Shown here one piece after another: positions 31,812 to 40,515 of a stretch of 64,000 nt of DNA. Numbering within the stretch: the first letter of the stretch is position 1; each line of letters opens with the position of its first letter. A program made the translations under genes and the position numbers. The notes beneath the pieces were generated by a model that was not told the origin of the DNA, searched no databases, and saw only the letters and a list, made by a program, of their open reading frames with translations. The stretch is from VGXO01 sp964614695 (GTDB lineage: Bacteria > Planctomycetota > Phycisphaerae > Phycisphaerales > SM1A02): the NCBI GenBank assembly GCA_964614695.1, contig CAZTMB010000003.1:9156-73155 (forward strand), given 5' to 3'.

Positions 31812-33476
31812 ATGAGCCAGAGCCAGCCCCGGACGCCCGTCGACCTTCCCGCCACGCCCCTTGCCGAGGCTCGCACGCACCTGCTCGAGCAGGCCGCGAG
31901 ACTCGAGGAAGGTGGGGGTGCCAAGGGCATCGAGCGGCAGCACCGTCACGGCCGGCTCACCGCCCGGGAACGGCTCGACCTCCTGTTCGATCCGGGGACC
32001 CCCCGATTCGAGTGCGGCCTCTTCGCCGCCTACGGGATGTACCGCGAGCACGGCGGCGCGCCGGCGGCGGGCGTGGTGACCGCCCTCGGCACCATCGAGG
32101 GCCGCCCGGCGATGGTCGTCGCCAACGACGCCACGGTGAAGGCGGGCGCGTTCTTCCCGATGACCTGCAAGAAGATCATCCGTGCCCAGGCGATCGCCGA
32201 GCGGGCGCGAGTGCCGCTGGTCTATCTGGTCGACAGTGCGGGGGTCTACCTGCCACTGCAGGAGGACGTCTTCCCGGACACCGACGACTTTGGTCGCATC
32301 TTCCGAAACAACGCGGTGATCTCGGCGCAGGGGATCCCGCAGCTCGCGGCGATCATGGGCAACTGCGTCGCGGGCGGCGGCTACCTGCCGGTCCTCTGCG
32401 ACACGCTCGTGATGACCGAAGGCAGCGGGCTCTACCTCGCGGGACCGGCGCTCGTGAAGGCGGCGATCGGGCAGGAGGTCTCGAGCGAGGAGCTCGGCGG
32501 CGCTCTCATGCACGCGGAGATCTCCGGGACGATCGACTTCCGCGAGCCCGACGATCCTGCCGCGCTCGATCGGGTGCGCCGGCTGATGTCCGCAGTCGAG
32601 AGCGCTCGACGCGAGCCGACGTCGCCCGTCGCCGCCCGCGATCCGTCGCGATCGGGACGCGACCTCTTCGAGATCTTCCGGAGCGGTCCCGGCAGCCAGT
32701 ACGACGTGCGCGACCTGCTGTCCTGCCTCGTCGATGCGGAGAGCCTCGACGAGTACCGCGGCGAGTTCGGGCGCAGCATCGTCTGCGCCTACGCCCGGAT
32801 CGGCGGATTCCCCTGCGGCATCGTCGCGAACCAGCGGAAGCTCTCCGAGCGGGCGATGCCCGGCGGGAAGGCCGGCCCGGCGAAGTCGATGAACATGCCG
32901 GGGGTCATCTACGACGACAGCGCCGACAAGAGCGCCCGCTTCATCATGGACTGCAACCAGAAGCGGATCCCGCTGCTCTTCCTCCACGACACCACCGGCT
33001 TCATGGTCGGTCGCGACAGCGAGCAGGGGGGCATCATCCGCGCGGGGGCGAAGATGGTGAACGCGATGAGCAACTGCGTGGTGCCGAAGGTCGTGCTCAT
33101 GACCGGATCGAGCTACGGCGCCGGCAACTACGCGATGTGCGGCCGAGCGTTCGATCCCTTCCTGACCCTGGCCTGGCCTGGCGCGAAGTGCGCGGTGATG
33201 GGTGCGGCGCAGGCGGCGGGGACGCTTCTTCAGATCGACCTCGCGGCCCGCGAGCGCCGCGGCGAGAAGATCGACGAGGTCGAGCGCAAGGCGCTTCTCG
33301 ACGCGATCACCGCGAGCTACTCCGAGCAGCAGGACGTGCTCTACGGCGCCGCCCGCGGATGGATCGACCGCATGATCGATCCGCTCGAGACCCGGGCGGA
33401 ACTCGTCTTCGCGATGCGGCTCGCCGCGGGCAGCCCGATGGACGGCCCCTTCCGAACCGGCGTGCTGCAGACCTGA
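31812..33476 (+). CDS. Acyl-CoA carboxyltransferase beta subunit (methylcrotonoyl-CoA carboxylase-like)
   Basis: The 554-residue product transfers CO2 from carboxybiotin to an acyl-CoA. Two crotonase-type halves are present. The first has RHGRLTARERLDLLFDPGTP, LVYLVDSAGVYLPLQEDVFP and IMGNCVAGGGYLPVLCDTLV. The second has RFIMDCNQKRIPLLFLHDTT, GFMVGRDSEQGGIIRAGAKM and SYGAGNYAMCGRAFDPF. The SSEELGGALMHAEISG segment and a Gly-rich oxyanion site support activity. The overall pattern is closest to methylcrotonoyl-CoA carboxylase beta, but propionyl-CoA or geranyl-CoA types cannot be excluded. No biotin carboxylase or biotin carrier gene is nearby. The ATG at 31812 is preferred over an upstream start that would add an Arg-rich leader. 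Confidence 0.9.
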   Translation: MSQSQPRTPVDLPATPLAEARTHLLEQAARLEEGGGAKGIERQHRHGRLTARERLDLLFDPGTPRFECGLFAAYGMYREHGGAPAAGVVTALGTIEGRPAMVVANDATVKAGAFFPMTCKKIIRAQAIAERARVPLVYLVDSAGVYLPLQEDVFPDTDDFGRIFRNNAVISAQGIPQLAAIMGNCVAGGGYLPVLCDTLVMTEGSGLYLAGPALVKAAIGQEVSSEELGGALMHAEISGTIDFREPDDPAALDRVRRLMSAVESARREPTSPVAARDPSRSGRDLFEIFRSGPGSQYDVRDLLSCLVDAESLDEYRGEFGRSIVCAYARIGGFPCGIVANQRKLSERAMPGGKAGPAKSMNMPGVIYDDSADKSARFIMDCNQKRIPLLFLHDTTGFMVGRDSEQGGIIRAGAKMVNAMSNCVVPKVVLMTGSSYGAGNYAMCGRAFDPFLTLAWPGAKCAVMGAAQAAGTLLQIDLAARERRGEKIDEVERKALLDAITASYSEQQDVLYGAARGWIDRMIDPLETRAELVFAMRLAAGSPMDGPFRTGVLQT

Positions 33477-33483
33477 CGCCGAG

Positions 33484-34242
33484 TCAGCCTCTTCGTCGCC
33501 TCCTGGCGACGAGCCCGAGCGGAGCGAGGCCGATCGCGGCGGCGGGCGCCGGAACGATCGTGTAGTCGATCAGGAGCCGCGGCCTTCCGGCGGGCACTTC
33601 GTTCTGCCGTGAATCGAAGCGCCGCGCGGTGCCCATCTGCGTCTCGTCGCCGATCAGAATCCATCCGAAGTTCGTCGAGGCGTCCGCGAGCCAGGCGAGC
33701 ACGTCCTGCCGCATGCCTTCGCTCGAGACGCTGTAGGCCCCATTCGCGGCGAGCGAGAGGGTGGCGCTCGAGGCTGCCGCGAAGTCGCCGCCCGGCGTCG
33801 ACCAGAGGGAGTCCTCGAAGAAGGTGTTGAACCAGGTTGCCGAACCGGGCGTGGCCGGAGCCCCGCCGCCTTCGTTGCCGGAGGCGTCGGAGGTTCCCTC
33901 GCCCCACGCGGCGCTCGCGCGATGGAGATCGATCGACGTCTCCGCGCCGCCGCCCTGGGAAAGGACGAGTTCGAGCGAGACCGAGTGGACCTCGATCTCC
34001 GCGCCGCCGAGCGACTCGACGAAGGCCGCCAGATCGAAGGCGATCAGCCCGCGCCGGCGGAGTCCCTGGTTGTTCATGCCCGCGAAGAACCACTCGCCCG
34101 CGCCGTTGGCCAGCTGAACCGTGGTGGACTCGTAGAGGGTCGCGTCGAGCGAGGCGTCGAGCGCCGCGACGTCCGCCGAGGTCGCCGAAACGATCGAAGT
34201 CGCGAGCGAGACGGCGAGCACGCCGAGAGGACGGATGGTCAT
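33484..34242 (-). CDS. Exported DNRLRE-like protein with PEP-CTERM-type tail
   Basis: The 252-residue product has a signal peptide (PLGVLAVSLATSIVSATSA). The body resembles DNRLRE-type beta-sandwich repeats: DATLYESTTVQLANGAGEWF, RRGLIAFDLAAFVESL, SVSLELVLSQGGG, and a late segment GWILIGDETQMGTARRFDSR and GRPRLLIDYT. The tail VPAPAAAIGLAPLGLVARRR is a PEP-CTERM-like sorting signal with VPAP replacing VPEP, then a short hydrophobic run and Arg cluster. It is probably exported, processed by an exosortase-like system and cell-surface attached. It is convergent with the carboxyltransferase gene, 7 bp away. Confidence 0.82.
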   Translation of the reverse strand: MTIRPLGVLAVSLATSIVSATSADVAALDASLDATLYESTTVQLANGAGEWFFAGMNNQGLRRRGLIAFDLAAFVESLGGAEIEVHSVSLELVLSQGGGAETSIDLHRASAAWGEGTSDASGNEGGGAPATPGSATWFNTFFEDSLWSTPGGDFAAASSATLSLAANGAYSVSSEGMRQDVLAWLADASTNFGWILIGDETQMGTARRFDSRQNEVPAGRPRLLIDYTIVPAPAAAIGLAPLGLVARRRRRG

Positions 34243-34394
34243 CGAGAGTTCCCTTCCCCGCCGGGCCCGATCCGAAACGTAGTCCGCGACCGCGCCTCCG
34301 CCAGCGGCTATTGGCGGATTCCCGCGACTCGCGAGTTCGCGCAGCCATCACGAGCCGATGGTCCCAGCCGCCGGACGACGGCGTCGACGATCCC

Positions 34395-34400
34395 TACGAT
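34395..34400 (+). promoter_or_regulatory. -10-like TACGAT 7 nt before rdgB
   Basis: TACGAT ends 7 nt before the rdgB ATG, the same geometry as at several other leading genes here. No ribosome binding site lies between. Confidence 0.4.
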
Positions 34401-34407
34401 CCGCGGA

Positions 34408-35046
34408 ATGCCCGAATCGCCGATCCGCCGCGTCGTCGTCGCCACCTCGAATCCCCACAAGATCGAGGAGATCGAGGCGGTGCTTGCGCCTCTCGGATTC
34501 GAGGTTCTCGGTCTTGCCGAGGCGGGCGGAGCGGCTCTCGAGGAGCCCGACGAGTGCGGGGCGACCTTCGAGGAGAACGCGCGGATCAAGGCGATCGCCT
34601 ACGCGAGGGCGCTCCGCAGTCCCTGTCTCGCGGACGACTCCGGGCTCGAGGTCGACGCCCTCGGCGGCGAACCGGGCGTGCGCAGCGCACGCTGGTCGGG
34701 CGTCGAGGGCGATCGAGCCGCTCGCGATGCGGCCAACAACCGCAAGCTCGTCGAGCGCATCGCGACGGTGCCCGAGCATCGGCGAGCCGCCCGATTCGTC
34801 TGCGCGATGTGCCTCGCCGGTCCGGACGGATCGATCGTCGCCGAGAGCCGCGGCGTCTTCGAGGGGGTGGTGATCGAGACGCCACGAGGGTCCCACGGCT
34901 TCGGCTACGACCCGCACCTGCTCCTTCCCGGTGAAGGACGCACGAGTGCCGAACTCTCGCCGGAGGAGAAGAACGCCCGCAGCCACCGCGGCGCCGCGAC
35001 ACGGGCGATCGCGGACACGCTCCTTTCCGGGATGCGCAGCGACTGA
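34408..35046 (+). CDS. rdgB: XTP/dITP diphosphatase (RdgB/HAM1)
   Basis: The 212-residue product removes non-canonical purine triphosphates such as dITP and XTP, protecting DNA and RNA. Family blocks are VVVATSNPHKIEEIEAVLAP, ECGATFEENARIKAIAYARA, CLADDSGLEVDALGGEPGV and HGFGYDPHLLLPGEGRTSAE with ELSPEEKNARSHRGAA. The ATG at 34408 fits the conserved N-terminus; longer frames run antisense into the preceding gene. It is followed after 1 bp by the Cys-cluster gene. Confidence 0.96.
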   Translation: MPESPIRRVVVATSNPHKIEEIEAVLAPLGFEVLGLAEAGGAALEEPDECGATFEENARIKAIAYARALRSPCLADDSGLEVDALGGEPGVRSARWSGVEGDRAARDAANNRKLVERIATVPEHRRAARFVCAMCLAGPDGSIVAESRGVFEGVVIETPRGSHGFGYDPHLLLPGEGRTSAELSPEEKNARSHRGAATRAIADTLLSGMRSD

Positions 35047-35047
35047 C

Positions 35048-36298
35048 ATGGCGACCTCGGTTCCGCTCACCGTCCTCGATCTGCGCGAGCAGCGCTACAG
35101 CTGCCATGGCTGCGGCGACTGCTGCCGCGACTTCAGCGTGCAGCTGCGCGACGAGGATCTCGACCGGCTTCGCGAGCAGCGATGGGAGGCGCGGCTCGGC
35201 GAATCGGTGACCGTCGAGTTCCGCGGCCGCCGCTATCTGCGGCAGCGATCCGACGGCGCGTGCCTCTTCCTCCAGCCAGACGGGCTCTGCCGCATCCACG
35301 CGGAGTTCGGGTTCGACGAGAAACCCGTCGCGTGCCGGCTGTTCCCATTCAATCTTGCGCCGGACGCGAAGGGCGTTCGCGCGGGGCTCAACTTCGCCTG
35401 CTCGAGCGTGCGAGCCAACCGCGGCGCGGCGCTCTCGACCCATCGCGGCGACCTTGAGCGGGCGCTTCGCGAGGTGCCCGAGGCCGCGACGATCGCGCCG
35501 CCGCGACTGGATCGAGCTCTCCGCGCCGAGCCTGCGGAGGTCGATTCGATCGTGGAAGGGCTCGACGCATGGCTCAAGCGACCGGGCGTGCCGCTCTCGA
35601 TCCGGCTCGACGGGCTCGCATGGCTCGCGCAGTCGCTTGGCGCCGCGTCGTTCGCGAAGGTGCGTGGGGCGAGGATCCGGGAACTCGTCGATCTGCTGGT
35701 CTCGGCGTTGCCGGCGGAACTCGACCACCTTCCGGTCGACTCGCCGAGCGGCGGGCAGCGACGGATGCTGCGACAAGCGGCCTTCGCGCGGATCGAGGAT
35801 CCCCGCTTCAGCGGCGACGAGGCGAAGCCGTCGCTTCGGGCGAGGCTCTCGCAATGGAATCGAAGCCGCCGCTTCGCCCGCGGAAGAGGCGCGGTGCCGT
35901 CGCTGGCCCGAGGGTGGAGGGTGCCCCGCGACTTCGAGGCGATCGAGGCGATGCCGCCGGTCGACGGATCGAACGAAGTCGCGGACCTCGTCCTGCGATG
36001 GCTTCGCGCCTCGATTCGCGGCGGCCGCTCGTGGGGCAGCGGCTACTACGGCTGGCCGATCGCAGACGGCGTGCAGGCGCTCGCGCTTGACGTCGCATGT
36101 CTCGGCTGGCTCGCGCGGGCGCACGCGGCGGGGGAGGGCAAGACCGCCGCCGACCTCGCGTCGGTCGCCGAGGCGCTCGGACGCATCGATCGAGCCCGCG
36201 GTCGCGCCGTCTGGCTCGGCAGCGCCGGCGAGCGGTTGCGGCTCCGCTACTTCGCCGCGGACGACGGATTGCGTCGGTTGATGCGCACCAGTTGGTGA
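35048..36298 (+). CDS. YkgJ-family cysteine-cluster protein
   Basis: The 416-residue product begins with the Cys-cluster signature RYSCHGCGDCCRDFSVQL, followed by GACLFLQPDGLCRIHAEF and PVACRLFPFNLAP. These are the eight-Cys pattern of YkgJ/CxxCxxCC proteins, probably an Fe-S or zinc site. The C-terminal 250 residues are an extension rich in Arg, Ala and Leu without a recognised domain (SWGSGYYGWPIADGVQALAL is the most distinctive part). The ATG is 1 bp after the rdgB stop, so the two are cotranscribed. A house-cleaning or methyltransferase-related role is not supported by any visible motif. Confidence 0.85.
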   Translation: MATSVPLTVLDLREQRYSCHGCGDCCRDFSVQLRDEDLDRLREQRWEARLGESVTVEFRGRRYLRQRSDGACLFLQPDGLCRIHAEFGFDEKPVACRLFPFNLAPDAKGVRAGLNFACSSVRANRGAALSTHRGDLERALREVPEAATIAPPRLDRALRAEPAEVDSIVEGLDAWLKRPGVPLSIRLDGLAWLAQSLGAASFAKVRGARIRELVDLLVSALPAELDHLPVDSPSGGQRRMLRQAAFARIEDPRFSGDEAKPSLRARLSQWNRSRRFARGRGAVPSLARGWRVPRDFEAIEAMPPVDGSNEVADLVLRWLRASIRGGRSWGSGYYGWPIADGVQALALDVACLGWLARAHAAGEGKTAADLASVAEALGRIDRARGRAVWLGSAGERLRLRYFAADDGLRRLMRTSW

Positions 36299-36308
36299 AC
36301 GGTCGCGG

Positions 36309-37538
36309 TCACTCGACCGGCGCGGGTTCTGGAGACCGCGCCCGCGTGAAAGGCCACACCGGGTAGGTGCGGCCGTTGAGCGTCGCGCCGATCGCGGTGC
36401 CCCGAACGAGCAGGTGGTAGGTGACGAGCAGCGGGATCGTCACCAGGACCATCATCATCAGCATCTTCGGAAGGCCGGGAAACTCCCAGCGTCGGAAGAG
36501 CGCCGGGATGAAGATCGTCAGCGGCAGGTGCAGCAGGTAGATCCAATAGGAGGCGTCGACGAGATATCGCACCACCGGGCTCATGCGGCGAAACACCCGC
36601 TCGCTGGCTCCGGCGAGGCCGAGCAGCAGCAGGCAGGCGGCGGCCGCCTGCAGGAACTGGGCGATCAGGAACGTCGCGGCGTACGCGGAGCTGTCGGTGC
36701 CTCGCGCGGGATCGAACATGACCACGTAGCACGCGATCGTCGCGGCGGTGGCGAGCGCGAGGGCGACGACACCGCCGGCGAGCCGGAGCCAGCTCCAGCG
36801 CTGGAGGCTTGCGACCAGTCCCGGCACGTCGTGGGCGAGCCATCCGACCGCGAAGTAGAAGCCGTAGAGCGCCATGATGTGCCACTCCGGTCGCCACGAT
36901 TCGGTGGTGTCGATGCCCGGCCCCTTCATGGGCAGCATGAGCAGGAAGGCGCCGGCAACGAGGATCGGCAGCCGGAACCAGCGGAGACGGCCGACCGCCA
37001 GCCCGTTCACGACGTTTCGCACGAAGGTGCCGAGCGCGGGGAGCAGACTCCCGACGCCCCGCAGAAGCACCGCCGCGGCGTAGAACCACAGCAGGTCCAC
37101 GAGAAACCAGAGATGCATCGGGCCCGCGTCGGCGAAGTTCGCGTTCCAGGGCATCTTCTCGAAGGCGGTGCCGATGGAGTCGCTCGCCGAGTTGGTCCAC
37201 GCGAAGGAGATCGCCCACGCGAGCATCGGGAAGACCACGAACCACCCGACCACCAGAGGCACCGCGATGCGGTTGAAGCGATGCGACGCGAAGGTCGCGA
37301 GCCCACGCCGTCGCAGCAGCATCGCTCCGAAGAAGCCGGCCATCGCGAAGAAGACCGGCATCCGGAACACATGGATCGAGACCACGAGAAGTCCCGCAAG
37401 CGGCGTGGTGTTCGGATCCTGGTAGATCCACGCGCCGGGGGTCTCCTGGAAGCAGAGGGCGGTGTGCAGCACCACGCCGAGCAGCATCATGGTGGCGCGC
37501 AAGAAGTCGAAGCCGTGGTGGCGGATGGGCTCGTTCAT
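36309..37538 (-). CDS. Membrane acyltransferase, OpgC/acyltransferase-3 type
   Basis: The 409-residue polytopic membrane protein belongs to the acyltransferase-3 family, which O-acylates periplasmic or surface glycans. The N-terminal signature is HHGFDFLRATMMLLGVVLHT with the conserved His, followed by FRMPVFFAMAGFFGAMLLRR and FNRIAVPLVVGWFVVFPM. About ten membrane segments are visible, with a final YLVDASYWIYLLHLPLTIFI block that matches the family C-terminus. It lies 11 bp after the flippase-like gene as the last gene of the leftward envelope cluster. Confidence 0.88.
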   Translation of the reverse strand: MNEPIRHHGFDFLRATMMLLGVVLHTALCFQETPGAWIYQDPNTTPLAGLLVVSIHVFRMPVFFAMAGFFGAMLLRRRGLATFASHRFNRIAVPLVVGWFVVFPMLAWAISFAWTNSASDSIGTAFEKMPWNANFADAGPMHLWFLVDLLWFYAAAVLLRGVGSLLPALGTFVRNVVNGLAVGRLRWFRLPILVAGAFLLMLPMKGPGIDTTESWRPEWHIMALYGFYFAVGWLAHDVPGLVASLQRWSWLRLAGGVVALALATAATIACYVVMFDPARGTDSSAYAATFLIAQFLQAAAACLLLLGLAGASERVFRRMSPVVRYLVDASYWIYLLHLPLTIFIPALFRRWEFPGLPKMLMMMVLVTIPLLVTYHLLVRGTAIGATLNGRTYPVWPFTRARSPEPAPVE

Positions 37539-37549
37539 GGGGGGCGCTG

Positions 37550-38572
37550 CTACCGCGGCGGGTCGCCGCCGTTGCGAGCGCCGAGCAGGCGCTTCAGGCA
37601 CCACACCGATCCGATCGATCCGAGCGGGATGAGCACGATCGCCTCGCCGATCGACTCGATGATCGCGAGCTGAAAGAACGCGGCCTCGATCCCGCTTGGG
37701 TCGAGGTCGCCGGTGGCGAGCGTCGAGGCAAGCCACGCGACCGCGGCCTCGCGGTAGCCGAAGCGTCCGAGCGGATTGAGGCTCACGAGGATCGCGACCG
37801 TCGCGAGCAGGATCGCCTGCGTCGCGCCGAGCGAGACGCCGATGAGGCTCGCCGCCGCCCACATGCGTCCGGTCCACGCGACCTGGTCGAGCATGCGGAT
37901 GGCGCCGGTGCCCCACAGCGCCGCGGGATCGTCGATCGCCGCGCGAAGCGAGCGGACGCGATGCCACGAGAAGCGGTGGGCGACGCGCTTGAGGATCGCC
38001 ATCGACAGCGACGCGGAGGCGATCCAGACGAGGATGGTGGGAAGCAGGCCGCCCGGAACGAGCCATGCGGATGCGGCCCCGAGGAGTGCGATGCCGGCGA
38101 CCCCCGCGCCGATGAAGGTGAACCACGCGGCCATCGCGCCGACCTTCATGCGGGAGATGCGCACCGCATAGGCGATCCGCACGATCGCGCCGAGCCGGAC
38201 CGGCGCATAGTTGAGGACCGAGGCGCAGGCGTTGACGCCCTGCATCTCGAGCGCCCCCATCGGTGCGAGCGGTCGACCGGCGAGCCAGAAGATCGCACCG
38301 TTGCAGAGCATGCTCGCGAGGCTGCAGAGGGCGATCACCAGCACGAGGCTTCGATCGGCGGTCTCGAGCACGCTCCAGTCGGCTTTCGTGAAGGCGATCC
38401 AGGCGCACCAGGCGATCAACGCCGCGCCGCCGGCGAAGCCCGCGAGCTGCACCGCGAACTTGAGCGGACGAAACAGCGGCTCGCGAAGCGCGTCTTGAGT
38501 GTGCCCGCCGGCGCCCTCGCCGCCCTCGCTCGGCGTGGATGGATCGGCCGACTCGCGCGAGTCCGAGGTCAC
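37550..38572 (-). CDS. Flippase-like (LPG synthase TM region/UPF0104) membrane protein
   Basis: The 340-residue product starts at GTG (38572), which overlaps the glycosyltransferase stop as GTGA. It has about eight membrane segments (FAVQLAGFAGGAALIAWCAW, LVLVIALCSLASMLCNGAIF, AAWFTFIGAGVAGIALLGAA, AILLATVAILVSLNPLGRFG). The conserved patterns NACASVLNYAPVRLGAIVRI and PLGRFGYREAAVAW fit the lysylphosphatidylglycerol-synthase membrane domain family, whose members flip lipids or lipid-linked sugars. The coupling with a GT2 enzyme suggests the same glycolipid pathway. The substrate is unknown. Confidence 0.78.
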   Translation of the reverse strand: MTSDSRESADPSTPSEGGEGAGGHTQDALREPLFRPLKFAVQLAGFAGGAALIAWCAWIAFTKADWSVLETADRSLVLVIALCSLASMLCNGAIFWLAGRPLAPMGALEMQGVNACASVLNYAPVRLGAIVRIAYAVRISRMKVGAMAAWFTFIGAGVAGIALLGAASAWLVPGGLLPTILVWIASASLSMAILKRVAHRFSWHRVRSLRAAIDDPAALWGTGAIRMLDQVAWTGRMWAAASLIGVSLGATQAILLATVAILVSLNPLGRFGYREAAVAWLASTLATGDLDPSGIEAAFFQLAIIESIGEAIVLIPLGSIGSVWCLKRLLGARNGGDPPR

Positions 38573-39324
38573 GAGGCGGTCGCCGTTCGCGTGACGGATC
38601 GGCGTCGCTCGCGTCGGATCACCCGCAGCGCCTCGATGCCGTCTCGCCAGCGGATCTTCTTGCCCTCGGCGACCGTGCGCGGGGCGTAGGCGACGGGGAC
38701 CTCCTCGATTCGGATGCCCTCTCGCGAGAGCGCGGCGGTGATCTGCGGCTCGATGCCGAAGCCCTCCTCGCTGAGCGCCGCCGCGATCCGCCGCATCGCG
38801 GGCACGGTGAGGAGCTTCAGCCCGCACTCCATGTCGGTGAGCCGCTGTCCGGTCATCCAGTTGCTCGCGCGGGTGAGCATCCAGTTCCCGGCGCGCTGGA
38901 TGACGCCGAGGCTTCGAGCGGCGCCTCTCGACCATCGGCTTCCGTAGACCGCGTGATCGCGATGGCGGAGCTTCGCGAGCATCGCCGCATGATCGGCCGG
39001 GTCGTACTCGAGATCGGCGTCCTGCAGCACGATCGCGTCGGCATCGTCGGCGATCTCGAGAATCCGGCCGACGGCGCTTCGCACGGCGCCGCCCTTGCCT
39101 CGCTGCTCCCGATGCAGAAGCAGTTCCGCCGACACCCCGCGTTGGCGAAGATCGTCGATGGCGCGTTCCGCGACGAGCCTCGAGGCCTCGGGCGAGGCGT
39201 CGTCGCACACGACGATCCGGCGAGACCAGCCGGCTGGCAGCGGCGCCGCGGCGACGCGATCGAGCAGCGCCGGAAGCGTCCGGGCCTCGTCATGGTGGGG
39301 GATCGCGACGTGCAGGACCGGCAA
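38569..39324 (-). CDS. Family 2 glycosyltransferase (dolichyl-phosphate-mannose synthase-like)
   Basis: The 251-residue soluble enzyme probably transfers a sugar to a polyprenyl phosphate or lipid. The GT-A fold shows VAIPHHDEARTLPALLDRVA, then RIVVCDDASPEAS, REQRGKGGAVRSAVGRILEI and the metal-binding DADAIVLQDADLEYDPADH. A TTG start at 39324 is preceded by GGAG and lies 12 bp after floA. The stop overlaps the flippase start by 4 bp. No membrane domain is fused at the C-terminus. Confidence 0.87.
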   Translation of the reverse strand: MPVLHVAIPHHDEARTLPALLDRVAAAPLPAGWSRRIVVCDDASPEASRLVAERAIDDLRQRGVSAELLLHREQRGKGGAVRSAVGRILEIADDADAIVLQDADLEYDPADHAAMLAKLRHRDHAVYGSRWSRGAARSLGVIQRAGNWMLTRASNWMTGQRLTDMECGLKLLTVPAMRRIAAALSEEGFGIEPQITAALSREGIRIEEVPVAYAPRTVAEGKKIRWRDGIEALRVIRRERRRSVTRTATAS

Positions 39325-39336
39325 CGCCGACTCCGA

Positions 39337-40419
39337 TCAGCCCTGCGTCTTGGCGTCGTCGCCGCCGCCGATGGCGCTCCGCATGCTCGTGTCGGCGACG
39401 AGGTTCTGCATCCGGTAGTAGTCCATCACGCCGAGATTGCCGCTGCGGAAGGCCTCCGCCATCGCCTTGGGAACCTCAGCCTCGGCCAGGATGACCAGCG
39501 CGCGGTTCTTCTGCGCCTCGGCCTGGAACTCCGCCTCCTGCGCGAGCGCCAAGGCTCGTCGCTTCTCCGCCTCGGCCTGGTAACGCTTCTTGTCCGCCTC
39601 GGCCTGATGGGTCTGGAGCTGGGCGCCGATGTTCTCGCCGACGTCGACGTCGGCGATGTCGATCGAGAGGATCTCGAACGCGGTGCCCGAGTCGAGGCCC
39701 TTCGAGAGCACGGTCTTCGAGATCTTGTCGGGGTTCTCGAGCACCGCCTTGTGGCTGCCCGCCGAGCCGATCGTCGAGATGATGCCCTCGCCGACGCGGG
39801 CGATGATCGTCTCCTCGGTCGCACCGCCGACGAGCCGCGCGATGTTCGTGCGGACGGTCACCCGCGCCTTGGCCCGCAGCTGGATCCCGTCCTGCGCCAC
39901 CGCATCAATCGTGGTCTTGCCCGACTGCGGGCTCGGGCAGTCGATGACCTTGGGATCGACCGAGGTCTTCACCGCGTCGAGGATGTCGCGCCCGGCGAGA
40001 TCGATCGCGGTGGCGCGCTCCCAGCCGAGGTCGATCTTCGCCTTGTCGGCCGCGATCATCGCGCGGACCACCCGGCTGACGTTGCCGCCGGCGAGGTAGT
40101 GGGCCTCGAGCATGTTGGTGGGGAGGTCGAGCCCGGCCTTCTTCGCGGAGATCCGGTTGATGACGATGACGTCCGGCCGGACCTTCCGGAACCGCATCAT
40201 GAGCAGGTCGAGCAGCGCGACCTTCGCGCCCGAGAGGAGCGCCTGCAGCCAGAGCTGGATCACCTGGCTCAGCACGAAGAGCACGAAGAGGCCGATCAGT
40301 CCGACGACGACGAGGATCGCGATCACCCACCAGGACGTGCCGCCGGCGGGGGCTGGACCGCCTTGGGCAAGGAGAAGCGGCATCGGATCGACGGTCGCGA
40401 TCGAGACGAGCAGTGACAT
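39337..40419 (-). CDS. floA: Flotillin-like protein FloA
   Basis: The 360-residue product is an SPFH-family scaffold of membrane microdomains. A Pro/Gly leader is followed by a membrane segment at about residues 28-55 (WWVIAILVVVGLIGLFVLFV). The core blocks RPDVIVINRISAKKAGLDLP, LEAHYLAGGNVSRVVRAMIA, GIQLRAKARVTVRTNIARLV and GTAFEILSIDIADVDVGENI match the FloA/YqfA family closely. A long Ala/Glu/Lys coiled coil (AEADKKRYQAEAEKRRALAL) follows. The ATG at 40419 has a strong ribosome binding site (GGAGGTG). It lies downstream of two nfeD genes, the usual partner of flotillins. Confidence 0.95.
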   Translation of the reverse strand: MSLLVSIATVDPMPLLLAQGGPAPAGGTSWWVIAILVVVGLIGLFVLFVLSQVIQLWLQALLSGAKVALLDLLMMRFRKVRPDVIVINRISAKKAGLDLPTNMLEAHYLAGGNVSRVVRAMIAADKAKIDLGWERATAIDLAGRDILDAVKTSVDPKVIDCPSPQSGKTTIDAVAQDGIQLRAKARVTVRTNIARLVGGATEETIIARVGEGIISTIGSAGSHKAVLENPDKISKTVLSKGLDSGTAFEILSIDIADVDVGENIGAQLQTHQAEADKKRYQAEAEKRRALALAQEAEFQAEAQKNRALVILAEAEVPKAMAEAFRSGNLGVMDYYRMQNLVADTSMRSAIGGGDDAKTQG

Positions 40420-40515
40420 CGGAGCACCTCCAGAACCTCGGACTGCATGGAACCTTCCGCGGACACGGGAGACTATCACCCGCGATCCGGTGCGGCTCGG
40501 TTCGGAGGTTCGAAG

